The notes: a model not told the origin generated them from the sequence alone. A stretch of 64,000 bases of DNA from Mycolicibacter sinensis (GCF_001667945.1 NZ_LZJK01000130.1:1-64000), one strand, 5' to 3'. Positions 1-9,823 are shown, numbered from the stretch's first letter. Program-made: numbers and translations.

Positions 1-77
1 CTGCCGATAGAAAATTTTCCGATCATCACGGGTTGTGCGGAATATGATCTGGGCTTAGCGTGACAACGAGGCCGCGG
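1..77. repeat. 77-bp direct repeat, copy 1
   Basis: Bases 1-77 are identical to 935-1011; the match begins at the first base of the window and ends with a mismatch at 78 versus 1012. The left boundary of the repeat cannot be seen because the window starts here. A match of exactly 77 bp at a sequence end is what a de Bruijn-graph assembler using k=77 would leave, so this may mark a contig end and a self-looping graph edge rather than a biological repeat. Confidence 0.95.
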
Positions 78-128
78 TGGGCGGGGGCGGTAAGGTTTCG
101 GCGAGCCCGAGAGGTCATGTAGCCCGCA

Positions 129-611
129 GTGTCAGCCCTTCCCAGCGCCAACCACCGCACCCGTGCCGACCGGTGCCCGGGCGTGCTGCGCCCGTGGCCG
201 GCTGAGGACGGGCTGCTGGCGCGGCTGCGGCTGGTCGGTGGCCGGCTTTCGGCGGCCTCGCTGGCGCGACTGCTCGACGCCAGCGCCGAGTTCTCCGACG
301 GCTCCGTTCACCTGACCACCCGGGCCAACCTGCAACTGCGGGGCCTGCCCGGGCGCGACGGGCGCCTCGATCCGGCTGTCGTGGCCGCCATCGAAGCCAC
401 CGGGCTGCTACCGTCACGCAGCCACGAGCTGATCCGCAACATCCTGGTCTCCCCGCAGACCGGACATGCCGGCGGGCGCGTCGACCTACGCCCGGTGGCG
501 GAGCGGCTCGACGCGCTGCTCTGCGCCGACTCGCGGCTGGCCCGGTTGCCGGGACGCTTCCTGTTCGTCCTCGACGACGGCCGCGGCCCCGCTGACCGAG
601 AAAACCGCTGA
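129..611 (+). pseudogene. cobG: truncated cobG (precorrin-3B synthase) N-terminal fragment
   Basis: The 160-residue frame from a GTG at 129 resembles the N-terminal half-domain of CobG-type precorrin-3B synthases, the aerobic cobalamin-pathway enzymes related to nitrite/sulfite reductases. Visible hallmarks are the opening CPGVLRPWPAEDGLLARLR, the ferredoxin-like nitrite/sulfite reductase segment with VHLTTRANLQLRGL, and SHELIRNILVSP. CobG is normally about 360 residues or more, so more than half is missing. The Fe4S4/siroheme cysteines of the C-terminal half are absent. The frame ends soon after FLFVLDDGRG and continues into unrelated sequence. No other cob gene is in the window, and the fragment lies inside the 77-bp repeat loop, so it is either a pseudogene left by recombination or an assembly chimera. 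Confidence 0.7.
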
Positions 612-744
612 TTCCCGCCGGTTCAGCAGTACGCTCCAGCAGCGCCAAACAGGCCGCCGACCGGGTAACGCGGCGTGGCGACTCAAGCTGGCCGGTGTGG
701 CTGCAATGCGCTGTCGACCGGACAGCAGAGGTGGCTCGACATGA

Positions 745-981
745 CTCAGGCCGTTATCGCCGAACCAGCCGTCGTCGAAGCCGGAGATCTGGTTCGGCAC
801 CATCCTCCACGGCGCCGCTTGGGAAGTGGTTGCGCCGAATGCGCCCGAGCGGATGTCGGTGGCGGACGGCTACGCCACCGTCGACTTCGGTCGCTGGCAT
901 TTCCACTTGCGCATCGGCAATCACATTGGGGCGACTGCCGATAGAAAATTTTCCGATCATCACGGGTTGTGCGGAATATGA
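745..981 (+). pseudogene. fragment of an unrecognised protein, open into the repeat
   Basis: One frame stays open from 745 (just after an in-frame TGA) to a TGA at 979-981. It carries a protein-like segment, EIWFGTILHGAAWEVVAPNA followed by a run ending FGRWHFHLRIG. No sensible start codon with a ribosome binding site precedes it. Its last 14 or so codons are read from the second 77-bp repeat copy, so the 3' end is probably chimeric. I do not recognise the family. The Trp/His-rich, evenly hydrophobic composition looks like real coding sequence rather than a shadow frame. Bases 612-744 between cobG and this fragment hold nothing I can support. Confidence 0.35.
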
Positions 982-1011
982 TCTGGGCTTAGCGTGACAA
1001 CGAGGCCGCGG
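935..1011. repeat. 77-bp direct repeat, copy 2
   Basis: This is identical to bases 1-77, with a period of 934 bp. It lies 45-121 bp upstream of the thiocyanate hydrolase operon start, so it includes or abuts that operon's promoter region. The unit between the copies carries a broken cobG and another broken gene. Confidence 0.95.
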
Positions 1012-1055
1012 GCCGACAGTCAATGCGGGCGGCGACCCATTACCGAGGACCGCCT

Positions 1056-1892
1056 ATGACCACAGCTTCCGAACGTGAAGAACGGCTGGCGCTGATTTCC
1101 AGGCTGACCCCGACCTTCCCGGGGGATCCGGAATGGCCGATGCCGGATGAGGTCCGGCCCGATCACTACTGGGCCTATCAGAAGACGTGCCACGACATCG
1201 GGGGCGAGCCGGCCCCGCCGGAGGCTTACGAGAACAAGGAAGAAGAGCACTGGGAGTTGATGACCTATGTGCTGTGCGAAGTCCTTGGCTGGCGCGGGAT
1301 CTGGGTCTCCGAGGAACGCCGGCGCATCGGCAACGTCGACGTGGGACGGCCGATCTATCTCGGCCTGCCCTACTACGCCCGCTGGCTGTGGTCGGTAGGC
1401 CGGGTGCTGATCGCAAAGAAGCACATCAGCTGGGGCGAGCTGACCGATCGGCTGGCCGAAGTGCAAGAACGATACGCCGGCCAGCCGCCGGGGACCCACC
1501 TGGATGCCCAGCCGAAATTCCAGGGGGACGGCTCGAACGTCGTGCGCAACAAACACCATATCGAGGCGGTGGGGATCGGCGATCCGCAGAAGTTCGCCGG
1601 CCTCGCCGATCCGGCACGGTTCGCGCTCGGTGACCGGGTGCGGGTCCGCAACCTGCCCGCGATGTTCTACACCCGCACACCGGAGTACGTGCGGGGGGCT
1701 TGCGGCACGATCGCCGAAGTGGCCTACGAGAGTCCCGCCCCGGAGGATGAGACCTGGGATCGCGAGGACGCGAAGCCGGAATGGTTCTACATCGTGCGGT
1801 TCAAGCAATCCGAATTGTGGGATTGCTATACCGGGCCGGCCACCGACACTTTGCAGACCGAAATTCCCGAACGTTGGTTGGAGCCGGCCTAG
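1056..1892 (+). CDS. thiocyanate hydrolase / nitrile hydratase family, fused beta-alpha subunit
   Basis: This 278-residue protein corresponds to the nitrile hydratase beta chain, which in Thiobacillus thiocyanate hydrolase (SCNase) is split into separate beta (about 157 aa) and alpha (about 126 aa) subunits. Here one frame covers both: an N-terminal helical part (about 1-145, with WAYQKTCHDIGGEP and LGWRGIWVSEERRRIGNVD) and a C-terminal SH3-like barrel (about 185-278, FALGDRVRVRNLPAMFYTRT, ending in the ligand-facing FYIVRFKQSELW). The ATG at 1056 was chosen over an upstream ATG at 1023 because GAGG precedes it and homology begins there. It is the first gene of an operon; the gamma chain follows after 28 bp. 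SCNase converts thiocyanate to carbonyl sulfide and ammonia. The SCNase rather than nitrile hydratase call rests mainly on the gamma subunit. Confidence 0.82.
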   Translation: MTTASEREERLALISRLTPTFPGDPEWPMPDEVRPDHYWAYQKTCHDIGGEPAPPEAYENKEEEHWELMTYVLCEVLGWRGIWVSEERRRIGNVDVGRPIYLGLPYYARWLWSVGRVLIAKKHISWGELTDRLAEVQERYAGQPPGTHLDAQPKFQGDGSNVVRNKHHIEAVGIGDPQKFAGLADPARFALGDRVRVRNLPAMFYTRTPEYVRGACGTIAEVAYESPAPEDETWDREDAKPEWFYIVRFKQSELWDCYTGPATDTLQTEIPERWLEPA

Positions 1893-1920
1893 CCATCACA
1901 TTTCACCGAAGGTGCAGCCC

Positions 1921-2640
1921 ATGTCCGAGCACGATCACGATCACGCCCGCACCGTCAAGCCGATGGTCGACGAGATCACCGACTTCGAAGTTCTTGAGAT
2001 CGCCCTGCGCGAGCTGTGTATCGAAAAGGGCCTGTTCACCGCCGAGCAGCATCGCCATCTGACCGAATACGCCGAACAGATCGGTCCGACCCCCGCCGCT
2101 CGCCTGGTCGCCAAGGCCTGGCTGGACCCGGAGTTCAAAGCGCTGGCCTTGAACGACCCGATCGCCGCGTGCAAGCAGGTCGGTGTCGACTGGCTCGAAC
2201 CCACCGGGTTCGGCACTCCCAGCGACTTCGTCGCTTTCAAGATTCTCGAGGACACGCCGACGGTCCACCACGTCATCTGCTGCGCCTTGTGCTCCTGCTA
2301 CCCACGGCCGATCCTCGGTAACTCGCCCGAGTGGTACCGGACCCCCAATTACCGGCGCCGCATTGTGCGGTGGCCGCGCCAGGTGCTCTCCGAGTTCGGC
2401 CTCGAGCTGCCCGAGGGCGTCGAGGTGCGCGTCGAGGACTCCAACCAGAAACACCGGTTCATGGTGATGCCGATGCGGCCGGAGGGCACCGAAGGCTGGA
2501 CCGAAGACCAACTGGTCGAGATCATCACCCGGGATTGCTTGATCGGGGTCGCCCTACCCAAACCCGGGGTGACCGCCAACGTCATCACCCGGACCCGGCC
2601 GGCCAACAACCCGATCAACAGCAGCGGCGCGGCATCGTGA
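1921..2640 (+). CDS. thiocyanate hydrolase gamma subunit-like (metal-binding chain)
   Basis: This 239-residue homologue of the nitrile hydratase alpha chain should hold the low-spin Co(III) (or Fe) centre. The His/Asp-rich start (MSEHDHDHA), the segment PRPILGNSPEWYRTPNYRRR, the NQKHRFMVMP motif and EGWTEDQLVEIITRDCLIGV match my recollection of Thiobacillus thioparus SCNase gamma much better than classical nitrile hydratases. The metal claw is C121-A-L-C124-S-C126. The second position is Ala, where cobalt enzymes have Thr and iron enzymes Ser, and an extra Cys120 precedes the claw. The ATG at 1921 has GAAGG upstream. The 3' end overlaps the activator gene by 4 bp, so the two are probably translationally coupled. 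Substrate identity is inferred. Confidence 0.83.
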   Translation: MSEHDHDHARTVKPMVDEITDFEVLEIALRELCIEKGLFTAEQHRHLTEYAEQIGPTPAARLVAKAWLDPEFKALALNDPIAACKQVGVDWLEPTGFGTPSDFVAFKILEDTPTVHHVICCALCSCYPRPILGNSPEWYRTPNYRRRIVRWPRQVLSEFGLELPEGVEVRVEDSNQKHRFMVMPMRPEGTEGWTEDQLVEIITRDCLIGVALPKPGVTANVITRTRPANNPINSSGAAS

Positions 2641-3026
2641 ACCCGATCGTGGACGGTTCCGCGCCGGACGGTTTGGTGGACGAGCAAATCGCAGTTCTCG
2701 CGGAGATCGCCGCAAGCAACCAGTCGTGGCCGGTCATGGCGGCCAAGTACGGGGTGGAAAACCCGCTGCCGCCGTGGAAGACCAGCCTCGACGGGCTCTG
2801 CGATGCGCTCGACGCCGCCTCGTGCCAATCCGGGGGCCGGGACTTTTCGTTCCAGGCTCGCCGTGACGAGGAGGACGTGTTGTCGGCGACCCGGTACCGG
2901 AGCGTGCCTTACCCGGAAAATCAGCTCCTGGCGCTGGCGCATTCGCTCGTTGCCCGCGGCGTGATCGACGAAACCGAGCTTCGGCAACGGCTTGCCGTGG
3001 TTCGCGCCCGGCTGGAAGCGCAGTAA
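2637..3026 (+). CDS. nitrile hydratase/thiocyanate hydrolase accessory (activator) protein
   Basis: This 129-residue protein starts at a GTG inside the gamma-subunit stop (GTGA overlap). The C-terminal segment SVPYPENQLLALAHSLVARG followed by VIDETEL resembles nitrile hydratase activators and the P15K protein of the SCNase operon. Those proteins share the fold of the beta-chain N-terminus and insert the metal ion into the CxxCxC claw, partly through self-subunit swapping. The middle part (WPVMAAKYGVENPLPPWKTS) is also typical of the family. It is the last gene of the three-gene operon; the next gene is convergent, 9 bp away. Its presence supports a functional cobalt-type enzyme despite the altered claw residue in the gamma chain. 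Confidence 0.75.
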   Translation: MNPIVDGSAPDGLVDEQIAVLAEIAASNQSWPVMAAKYGVENPLPPWKTSLDGLCDALDAASCQSGGRDFSFQARRDEEDVLSATRYRSVPYPENQLLALAHSLVARGVIDETELRQRLAVVRARLEAQ

Positions 3027-3035
3027 CGCGCCGCG

Positions 3036-3698
3036 TCATCCCGCCGTGAGCGCGGCGACCGCAGGCCCGAACATGGTGGCCTTGATCGCGCCCAGGGTGC
3101 CGGTGTCCTTACCGGCCAGCGGGCGCAGCAGGTCGAGAGCGCCGGCACTGACCGCGCCCTCGCCGGCGGTGCCGTCCACGATCCCGGCGGCCGCGGCGTC
3201 TTGCCCGCCGAAGCGGCGGCCGGTGGTCATCGACGCCACCTGAGCCTGCGGGGTCAGTTTGGCCTGGATCAGCGCGGCCATCCCGGGGGTGAACGGAATC
3301 CGGATGTCGACCTCGGGGAAGCAGAAGAAGCCGCGGTCGGCGCGCATCACCCGGAAGTCGTGGGCGATCGCCAGCATTGCTCCGGCCCCGAACGCATGCC
3401 CGACCACCGCCGCGGCGGTCGGGATCGGCAGCGTCAGCACCCTGGCCAAAAGCGCCTGCACCCGGCCGACATACCAGTCGGTGCGGTCGCCGTTGGCCAT
3501 CAGCCAGTCCAGGTCCAGGCCGTTGGAGTAGAACTTGCCGGCCGCGGTGGTGACCAGCCCGTGCGCCTCGCCCTGCTTGCCGGCGGCCACCACGTCGTCC
3601 AGCACCTGCTCGATCTCATCGAGAAAGCTTGGGGAGAACCGGTTTTCATCGTCACCGAGCTCGAGCACGGCGATCTTGTCGTCATAGGTCAGCTTCAC
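3036..3698 (-). CDS. enoyl-CoA hydratase/isomerase (crotonase) family protein
   Basis: This 220-residue crotonase-fold protein acts on acyl-CoA, most likely as a delta3-delta2-enoyl-CoA isomerase or a related lyase. The oxyanion-hole segments are GLVTTAAGKFYSNGLDLDWL and VVGHAFGAGAMLAIAHDFRV. The PEVDI motif supplies a single acidic residue in the place used by isomerases rather than the paired Glu of hydratases. It is shorter than typical hydratases (about 260). The GTG at 3698 is preserved by an AAAGGAAC-type binding site; upstream in-frame codons run through the TetR gene and were not used. It overlaps the 3' end of the TetR gene by 17 bp, so both are probably one transcript controlled by that regulator. 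The exact substrate is unknown. Confidence 0.85.
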   Translation of the reverse strand: MKLTYDDKIAVLELGDDENRFSPSFLDEIEQVLDDVVAAGKQGEAHGLVTTAAGKFYSNGLDLDWLMANGDRTDWYVGRVQALLARVLTLPIPTAAAVVGHAFGAGAMLAIAHDFRVMRADRGFFCFPEVDIRIPFTPGMAALIQAKLTPQAQVASMTTGRRFGGQDAAAAGIVDGTAGEGAVSAGALDLLRPLAGKDTGTLGAIKATMFGPAVAALTAG

Positions 3699-4308
3699 GG
3701 GGTGTTCCTTTCTCTGGTCCGACGGCGAGCACGGCGCGCACCGCGGCGTGCAGCTGGGCGCGAGCGGCGGGGCTGCCCAGCCGGTTCCGGCTGAGCACAA
3801 TCGCGGTGGGCAGGTCGACCACGCAGACGGTGACGGTGTCGACGGCGGCGGCGTCGCGGCGGTCCCACAGGGCGGCCGCCAGCCGGATCAGCAGCGCGAC
3901 CAGCTCAGCGGCGACGCCGCGCAGCTGCGCGGCGCCCTCCTCGGGCAGGTCTTCGGCCAGCAGGGCATCGTGCCGGAGCGCCTGCAACAGCCGGGCGGCG
4001 TCCGGATGCCGTTCGGCGAAGGCCACCGGCGCGTCGGCGGCCGCGATCACCGCGCCGGTAGGTCCTGAGGCGGCGCTCACGAGGTCGTCCTGTAGCGCCA
4101 GGAAGCGCCGCGCGGCCCGCAGCCAGGCGGCGGCCAGCAATCCGGCCCGCGACCCGAACCCGTGGTAGACGGCGCCGTTGGAGGCGCCGGTTGCCTCACC
4201 GACCGCGCGGATCGTCACCGCGGCGGGACCGGACCGCGCCGCCAGCGATTCGACGGCGTCCAGCACCCGATCGGGGTCGTGCACGCGGGGGCGGGGCATG
4301 GCCGACAC
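3682..4308 (-). CDS. TetR/AcrR family transcriptional regulator
   Basis: This 208-residue regulator has the N-terminal TetR helix-turn-helix at about residues 14-60 (VTIRAVGEATGASNGAVYHG, then FGSRAGLLAAAWLRAARR) and a divergent ligand-binding domain. The start at 4308 lies 1 bp from a perfect inverted repeat (4310-4333) that is almost certainly its operator, so it is autoregulated, perhaps from a very short leader. An internal ATG at 4299 is an alternative start. The gene is co-directional and overlapping with the crotonase gene, which suggests control of acyl-CoA metabolism. It is divergent from trpS with only 69 bp between the starts. Confidence 0.88.
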   Translation of the reverse strand: MSAMPRPRVHDPDRVLDAVESLAARSGPAAVTIRAVGEATGASNGAVYHGFGSRAGLLAAAWLRAARRFLALQDDLVSAASGPTGAVIAAADAPVAFAERHPDAARLLQALRHDALLAEDLPEEGAAQLRGVAAELVALLIRLAAALWDRRDAAAVDTVTVCVVDLPTAIVLSRNRLGSPAARAQLHAAVRAVLAVGPEKGTPREADL

Positions 4309-4309
4309 A

Positions 4310-4333
4310 GTAACAGAGCGCCTGCTCTGTTAC
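4310..4333. promoter_or_regulatory. TetR operator palindrome
   Basis: This is a perfect inverted repeat with 10-bp arms: GTAACAGAGC, spacer GCCT, GCTCTGTTAC. It is A/T-richer than its surroundings and lies directly before the TetR start codon in the divergent gap to trpS. The size and symmetry are those of a TetR-dimer operator. Confidence 0.8.
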
Positions 4334-4362
4334 CAGGTGCGGTCGGTCAGACCGCGGCGTGA

Positions 4363-6332
<1,970 letters not shown>

Positions 6333-6399
6333 GAGGGGTTACGGTGGGCCGAGATCCGACTTCGACAGGCCCGAACGGCTCGGGGGAGGAGAACGGCTC

Positions 6400-7335
6400 A
6401 TGGCGCGCGAATCAGCCTGGCCCCGCCTTCGGGTCGAGGACTGGGCCCCGACGCGGGACACCCTGCACATGTGGACCCAGATCGTCGGCAAGGTCCGCCT
6501 GGCGCACGCGCCATTGTTGAACCACTGGTGGCAGGTCACCCTGTACGTCACGCCCCGGGGGCTCACCACGTCGGCGATCCCGTACGGCAGCGAGATTTTC
6601 GGCATCGAGTTCGACTTCATCGACCACCAACTGGGGATCCGCACCGGCTCCGGTGCGACCCGGGCGATTCCGCTGCGGGAACAATCGGTGGCGGACTTCC
6701 ACCGCGCCGTCATGTCCACGCTGGACGAGTCGGGCCTGCACACGGCAATCCAGTCCCACCCCAACGAGGTCGAGCCGGCCGTGCCGTTCGCCGAGGATGT
6801 CGAGCACGCCTCCTACGATCCGCAGGCCGCCCAGCTGTTCTGGCGGCAACTGGTGCAGGCGCACCGGGTGCTGGGCCGGTTTCGTTCCCGCTTCGTCGGC
6901 AAGGTCAGCCCCGTCCACTTCTTCTGGGGCGCAATGGATCTTGCCTGCACACGCTTCTCCGGGCGAACGGCGCCGACCCACCCCGGAGGCGCCCCCAACT
7001 GCGGTGACTGGGTGATGGTGGAGGGTTATTCGCACGAGCTCAGCAGCTGCGGATTCTGGCCCGGGGGCGGGGCGGAAGGCGGCTTCTACGCCTACGCCTA
7101 CCCCGAACCCGATGGCTTCGCCGAGCATTCGGTCCGGCCCGCAGCGGCGTACTACAGCAAGCAGCTGGGTGAATACGTGCTGCCCTACGAGGTGGTGCGG
7201 CAAGCGCCCGACCCAGACCGGCTGCTGTTGGACTTCCTGCAAGACAGCTACGAAGCAGCGGCGGTACGCGGCAACTGGGATCGCGCGGCCCTTGAAGCCG
7301 ACCCGGACCGTTGGCGGGCGAAGTCGCGTGGCTGA
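6400..7335 (+). CDS. DUF5996 family protein
   Basis: This 311-residue soluble protein of unknown function matches the DUF5996 type: an opening WPRLRVEDWAPTRDTLHMWT, then HWWQVTLYVTPRGLTTSAIP, SPVHFFWGAMDLACTRFSG, and a central GFWPGGG-containing loop followed by FYAYAYPEPDGF. There is no signal peptide or membrane segment. The ATG at 6400 follows a GGGGGAGGAG-like binding site. It lies 67 bp after the BrkB-like gene and 12 bp before the GH15 enzyme, so it is probably co-transcribed with the latter. I know of no established biochemical role. Confidence 0.82.
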   Translation: MARESAWPRLRVEDWAPTRDTLHMWTQIVGKVRLAHAPLLNHWWQVTLYVTPRGLTTSAIPYGSEIFGIEFDFIDHQLGIRTGSGATRAIPLREQSVADFHRAVMSTLDESGLHTAIQSHPNEVEPAVPFAEDVEHASYDPQAAQLFWRQLVQAHRVLGRFRSRFVGKVSPVHFFWGAMDLACTRFSGRTAPTHPGGAPNCGDWVMVEGYSHELSSCGFWPGGGAEGGFYAYAYPEPDGFAEHSVRPAAAYYSKQLGEYVLPYEVVRQAPDPDRLLLDFLQDSYEAAAVRGNWDRAALEADPDRWRAKSRG

Positions 7336-7347
7336 GCGGCCCCGGAG

Positions 7348-9183
7348 GTGAGCGCCACACCAATCGCCGACTATGCGCTGTTGTCGGATCGGCATACGGC
7401 GGCACTGGTCAGTCGCGCAGGATCGGTCGACTGGATGTGCGTCCCGCGCTTCGACTCCCCGGCGGTCTTCGCCAGGCTGCTCGATGCGCGCGGCGGCCAT
7501 TTCGCGGTGCACCCCACCGACCCGCGGAGCGAAGTGACGCGTCGCTACCTCGACGGCACGATGGTGCTCCAGACCACGTTCACCACCGCGGCCGGAACAC
7601 TGGTGCTGCGCGATGCGCTGGCGACCGGCGCCTCCGATGACCCGCACCAGCTGGGAGCCGCAGCACCACGCCTGCTGGTGCGCTCACTGCACTGCCTGAC
7701 CGGCGAGGTCGAGGTGGGCATCGACTTTGCGCCGCGCCCGGAGTACGCCGTAGTCACACCGCGGCTTTCGGCCGTCGCCGGCGGCGTCATCGCCCGTGGC
7801 GGCGCCGACATCGTCGCCTTGACCTGCCCGGTGCCCCTGGAGATCACCGGCGACCGTGCCACCGGCCGCGCGATACTGCGCGAAGGTCGGCAGCTGTGCC
7901 TGGGCCTGATGCACCGCAGCACCTCCGAGGCGTTTCCGGCCCCGCTGGCCGAAGCCGACCTCGAGGAGGCCCTCGCGGTGACCGCGGAGGCCTGGCGGTG
8001 CTGGTCGAAGCTGCACCAGAGCTATCAGGGTCCGTGGCGAGACCTGGTGCACCACAGCGGGCGGGTGCTCCAAGCGCTGACCTACCAGCCCACCTGGGCC
8101 GTAGTGGCCGCCCCGACCACGTCCCTGCCCGAGGAGATCGGTGGCGAACGCAACTGGGACTACCGCTACGCCTGGGTTCGTGACGCCAGCTTCACCATGG
8201 AGGCGTTATGGGTGGCCGCCTGCCCCGACGAAGCGCACCAGTTCTTCGACTACCTGGCGGCCAGCTCGGCCGGTGCCCTGCGCGGCGGCGAGCACCTGCA
8301 GATCATGTTCGGCGTCGGCGGCGAGCACGACCTCACCGAGCGCACCCTTGCCCACCTGACCGGGTGGCGCGACAGCCGGCCGGTACGGGTGGGCAACGGC
8401 GCCTGGCGTCAACGCCAGCTCGACGTCTACGGCGAGTTGCTCAGTGCGGCTTACCGACTCGTCGATCAACTCGACCCTGAGCACCCGGGCGCGGTAGCCG
8501 GGCGGGAATTCCTCATCGACTGCGCCGACGCCGCGGCGCGACGCTGGACCGAACCCGACCACGGCATCTGGGAGGTGCGCGGCGAGCCGCGGCATTTCCT
8601 GTATTCCAAGCTGATGTGCTGGGTGGCGCTGGACCGGGCGGTGCGCATGGCCGACATGCTCGGCGCCGCGGACAAGGTCGGCGAGTGGCAGGCGACGGCC
8701 GAGCAGATCCGCACCGAGATCCTTCGCCGAGGCTGGAGTGACCTGGCCAACGCGTTCAGCCAGTCCTTCGGCGACGACACCCTCGATGCGTCGAACCTGG
8801 TGATCCCGTTGGCGGGGTTCCTGCCTCCCGACGACCGGAGAGTCCTGGCGACGATCGATGCCGTCATCGAGCATCTCAGCGATTCACGCGGACTGATCTA
8901 TCGCTACCGCACCGTCACCGGCGCAAATCCCGACGGGCTCACCGGCCAGGAGGGCGCCTTCGTGCTGTGCACCTTCTGGTTGGCGCAGGCGTTGGCGGTC
9001 TGTGGCCGAATCGACCGCGCGCAGGACGTTTTCGAAACCGCTATCGGCTACATGAACGACGTCGGGCTGCTCGCCGAAGAGGTGGACGCCGCCACGGGGC
9101 AGATGTTGGGCAACTTTCCGCAGGCCTTCAGCCATATCGGGCTGGTCAATGCCGCCTGGGCGATCGCGCAGGCCACCGGCTAG
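7348..9183 (+). CDS. glycoside hydrolase family 15 protein (trehalase/glucoamylase-like)
   Basis: This 611-residue GH15 enzyme has an N-terminal beta-sandwich domain (about 1-235, starting with IADYALLSDRHTAALVSRAG and DWMCVPRFDSP) and a C-terminal (alpha/alpha)6 barrel. Active-site landmarks are GERNWDYRYAWVRDASFTME and the C-terminal LTGQEGAFVLCTFWLAQALA, which carries a catalytic Glu. Mycobacterial members of this family include the trehalase Rv2402, so trehalose or another alpha-glucoside is the likely substrate. The GTG at 7348 has GGAGG just before it. The stop codon overlaps that of the convergent DUF2563 gene. There is no signal peptide, so it is cytoplasmic. Confidence 0.88.
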   Translation: MSATPIADYALLSDRHTAALVSRAGSVDWMCVPRFDSPAVFARLLDARGGHFAVHPTDPRSEVTRRYLDGTMVLQTTFTTAAGTLVLRDALATGASDDPHQLGAAAPRLLVRSLHCLTGEVEVGIDFAPRPEYAVVTPRLSAVAGGVIARGGADIVALTCPVPLEITGDRATGRAILREGRQLCLGLMHRSTSEAFPAPLAEADLEEALAVTAEAWRCWSKLHQSYQGPWRDLVHHSGRVLQALTYQPTWAVVAAPTTSLPEEIGGERNWDYRYAWVRDASFTMEALWVAACPDEAHQFFDYLAASSAGALRGGEHLQIMFGVGGEHDLTERTLAHLTGWRDSRPVRVGNGAWRQRQLDVYGELLSAAYRLVDQLDPEHPGAVAGREFLIDCADAAARRWTEPDHGIWEVRGEPRHFLYSKLMCWVALDRAVRMADMLGAADKVGEWQATAEQIRTEILRRGWSDLANAFSQSFGDDTLDASNLVIPLAGFLPPDDRRVLATIDAVIEHLSDSRGLIYRYRTVTGANPDGLTGQEGAFVLCTFWLAQALAVCGRIDRAQDVFETAIGYMNDVGLLAEEVDAATGQMLGNFPQAFSHIGLVNAAWAIAQATG

Positions 9184-9485
9184 TCGGGCCGCACCGCGCG
9201 CAACACCTGGGCGTGGTGTTCATCCATTGCGCCGAATCGTTTTTCGGCGTAGTTCGCCGTTGCCGCCACACCCTCGAGCACCTCGCGGTGGCGGTTCAGC
9301 ACCGTGTTGTGGTGCTGGTGGGCCGCGCTGAGTGTTTCGTGCATCCCGCGCGCATCCGGGAAGTCCCCGAACATCCCGGCCGTCGGTGAGACGCCCGCCA
9401 GGTGCTCGCCACCGGCCTGGGCGTGTTCACCGGCGGCACCGGAATCCGCGGCGCCGTAACGCAATTTGCCCCGGTCGACGTACAT
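9180..9485 (-). CDS. DUF2563 family protein, small Esx-like
   Basis: This 101-residue mycobacterial protein opens with MYVDRGKLRYGAADSGAAGE, the pattern I associate with DUF2563. It is largely helical and Ala/His-rich, reminiscent of WXG100/EspC-like proteins, though no WXG motif is present. It ends with AEKRFGAMDEHHAQVL. Function is unknown; a type VII secretion connection is only a suggestion. A candidate promoter lies upstream on the minus strand (TTGACG, 16 bp, TAGCGT at about 9534-9507). The stop codons of this gene and the GH15 gene overlap tail to tail. Confidence 0.72.
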   Translation of the reverse strand: MYVDRGKLRYGAADSGAAGEHAQAGGEHLAGVSPTAGMFGDFPDARGMHETLSAAHQHHNTVLNRHREVLEGVAATANYAEKRFGAMDEHHAQVLRAVRPD

Positions 9486-9547
9486 GACTGCCCCCTCACT
9501 GCGGTGGCGATCAACGCTACCACCGCGGTGAGCTGCGTCAATTCACC

Positions 9548-9823
9548 TTATTGAGCGGCGTACTCGGGGTGTTTGGCCACGTAGGCCTCCACGAACGAGC
9601 AGCTCGGCACAATCTGCTTGCCCGCAGCTTTGGTGTCGGCGAGCGCGAAGGCGATCAGCTTGGTGGCCAGGCCCTGACCGCCGAACGCCTTGTCGATCTC
9701 GGTGTGGTGGAAATCGCGCCGGTCGCCGCTGTCGTGGTAGGCGGCCAGCCCGGCTCGCACCCCGTCGACGCTGATCTCGTAGCGGTGCTGCTCGGGGACA
9801 TCGGTGATGGTGGGCTCGCTCAT
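9548..9823 (-). CDS. GNAT family N-acetyltransferase (YjdJ-like, short form)
   Basis: This 91-residue single-domain member of the small GNAT group has an acetyl-CoA-binding loop in FGGQGLATKLIAFAL and a conserved PSCSFVEAYVAKHPEY tail typical of YjdJ-like proteins. These proteins are predicted to acetylate small molecules or protein N-termini, but the substrates are not known. The ATG at 9823 has an upstream AGGAGA-type binding site. It lies 9 bp downstream of nagA on the same strand, which suggests it belongs to the sugar porter-nagA-GNAT transcription unit. Confidence 0.85.
   Translation of the reverse strand: MSEPTITDVPEQHRYEISVDGVRAGLAAYHDSGDRRDFHHTEIDKAFGGQGLATKLIAFALADTKAAGKQIVPSCSFVEAYVAKHPEYAAQ

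Noticed and set aside
1023..1055. ATG at 1023 as start of the fused thiocyanate hydrolase subunit
   Set aside because: The 11 extra residues overlap the region just after the 77-bp repeat and have no ribosome binding site; GAGG precedes the ATG at 1056.
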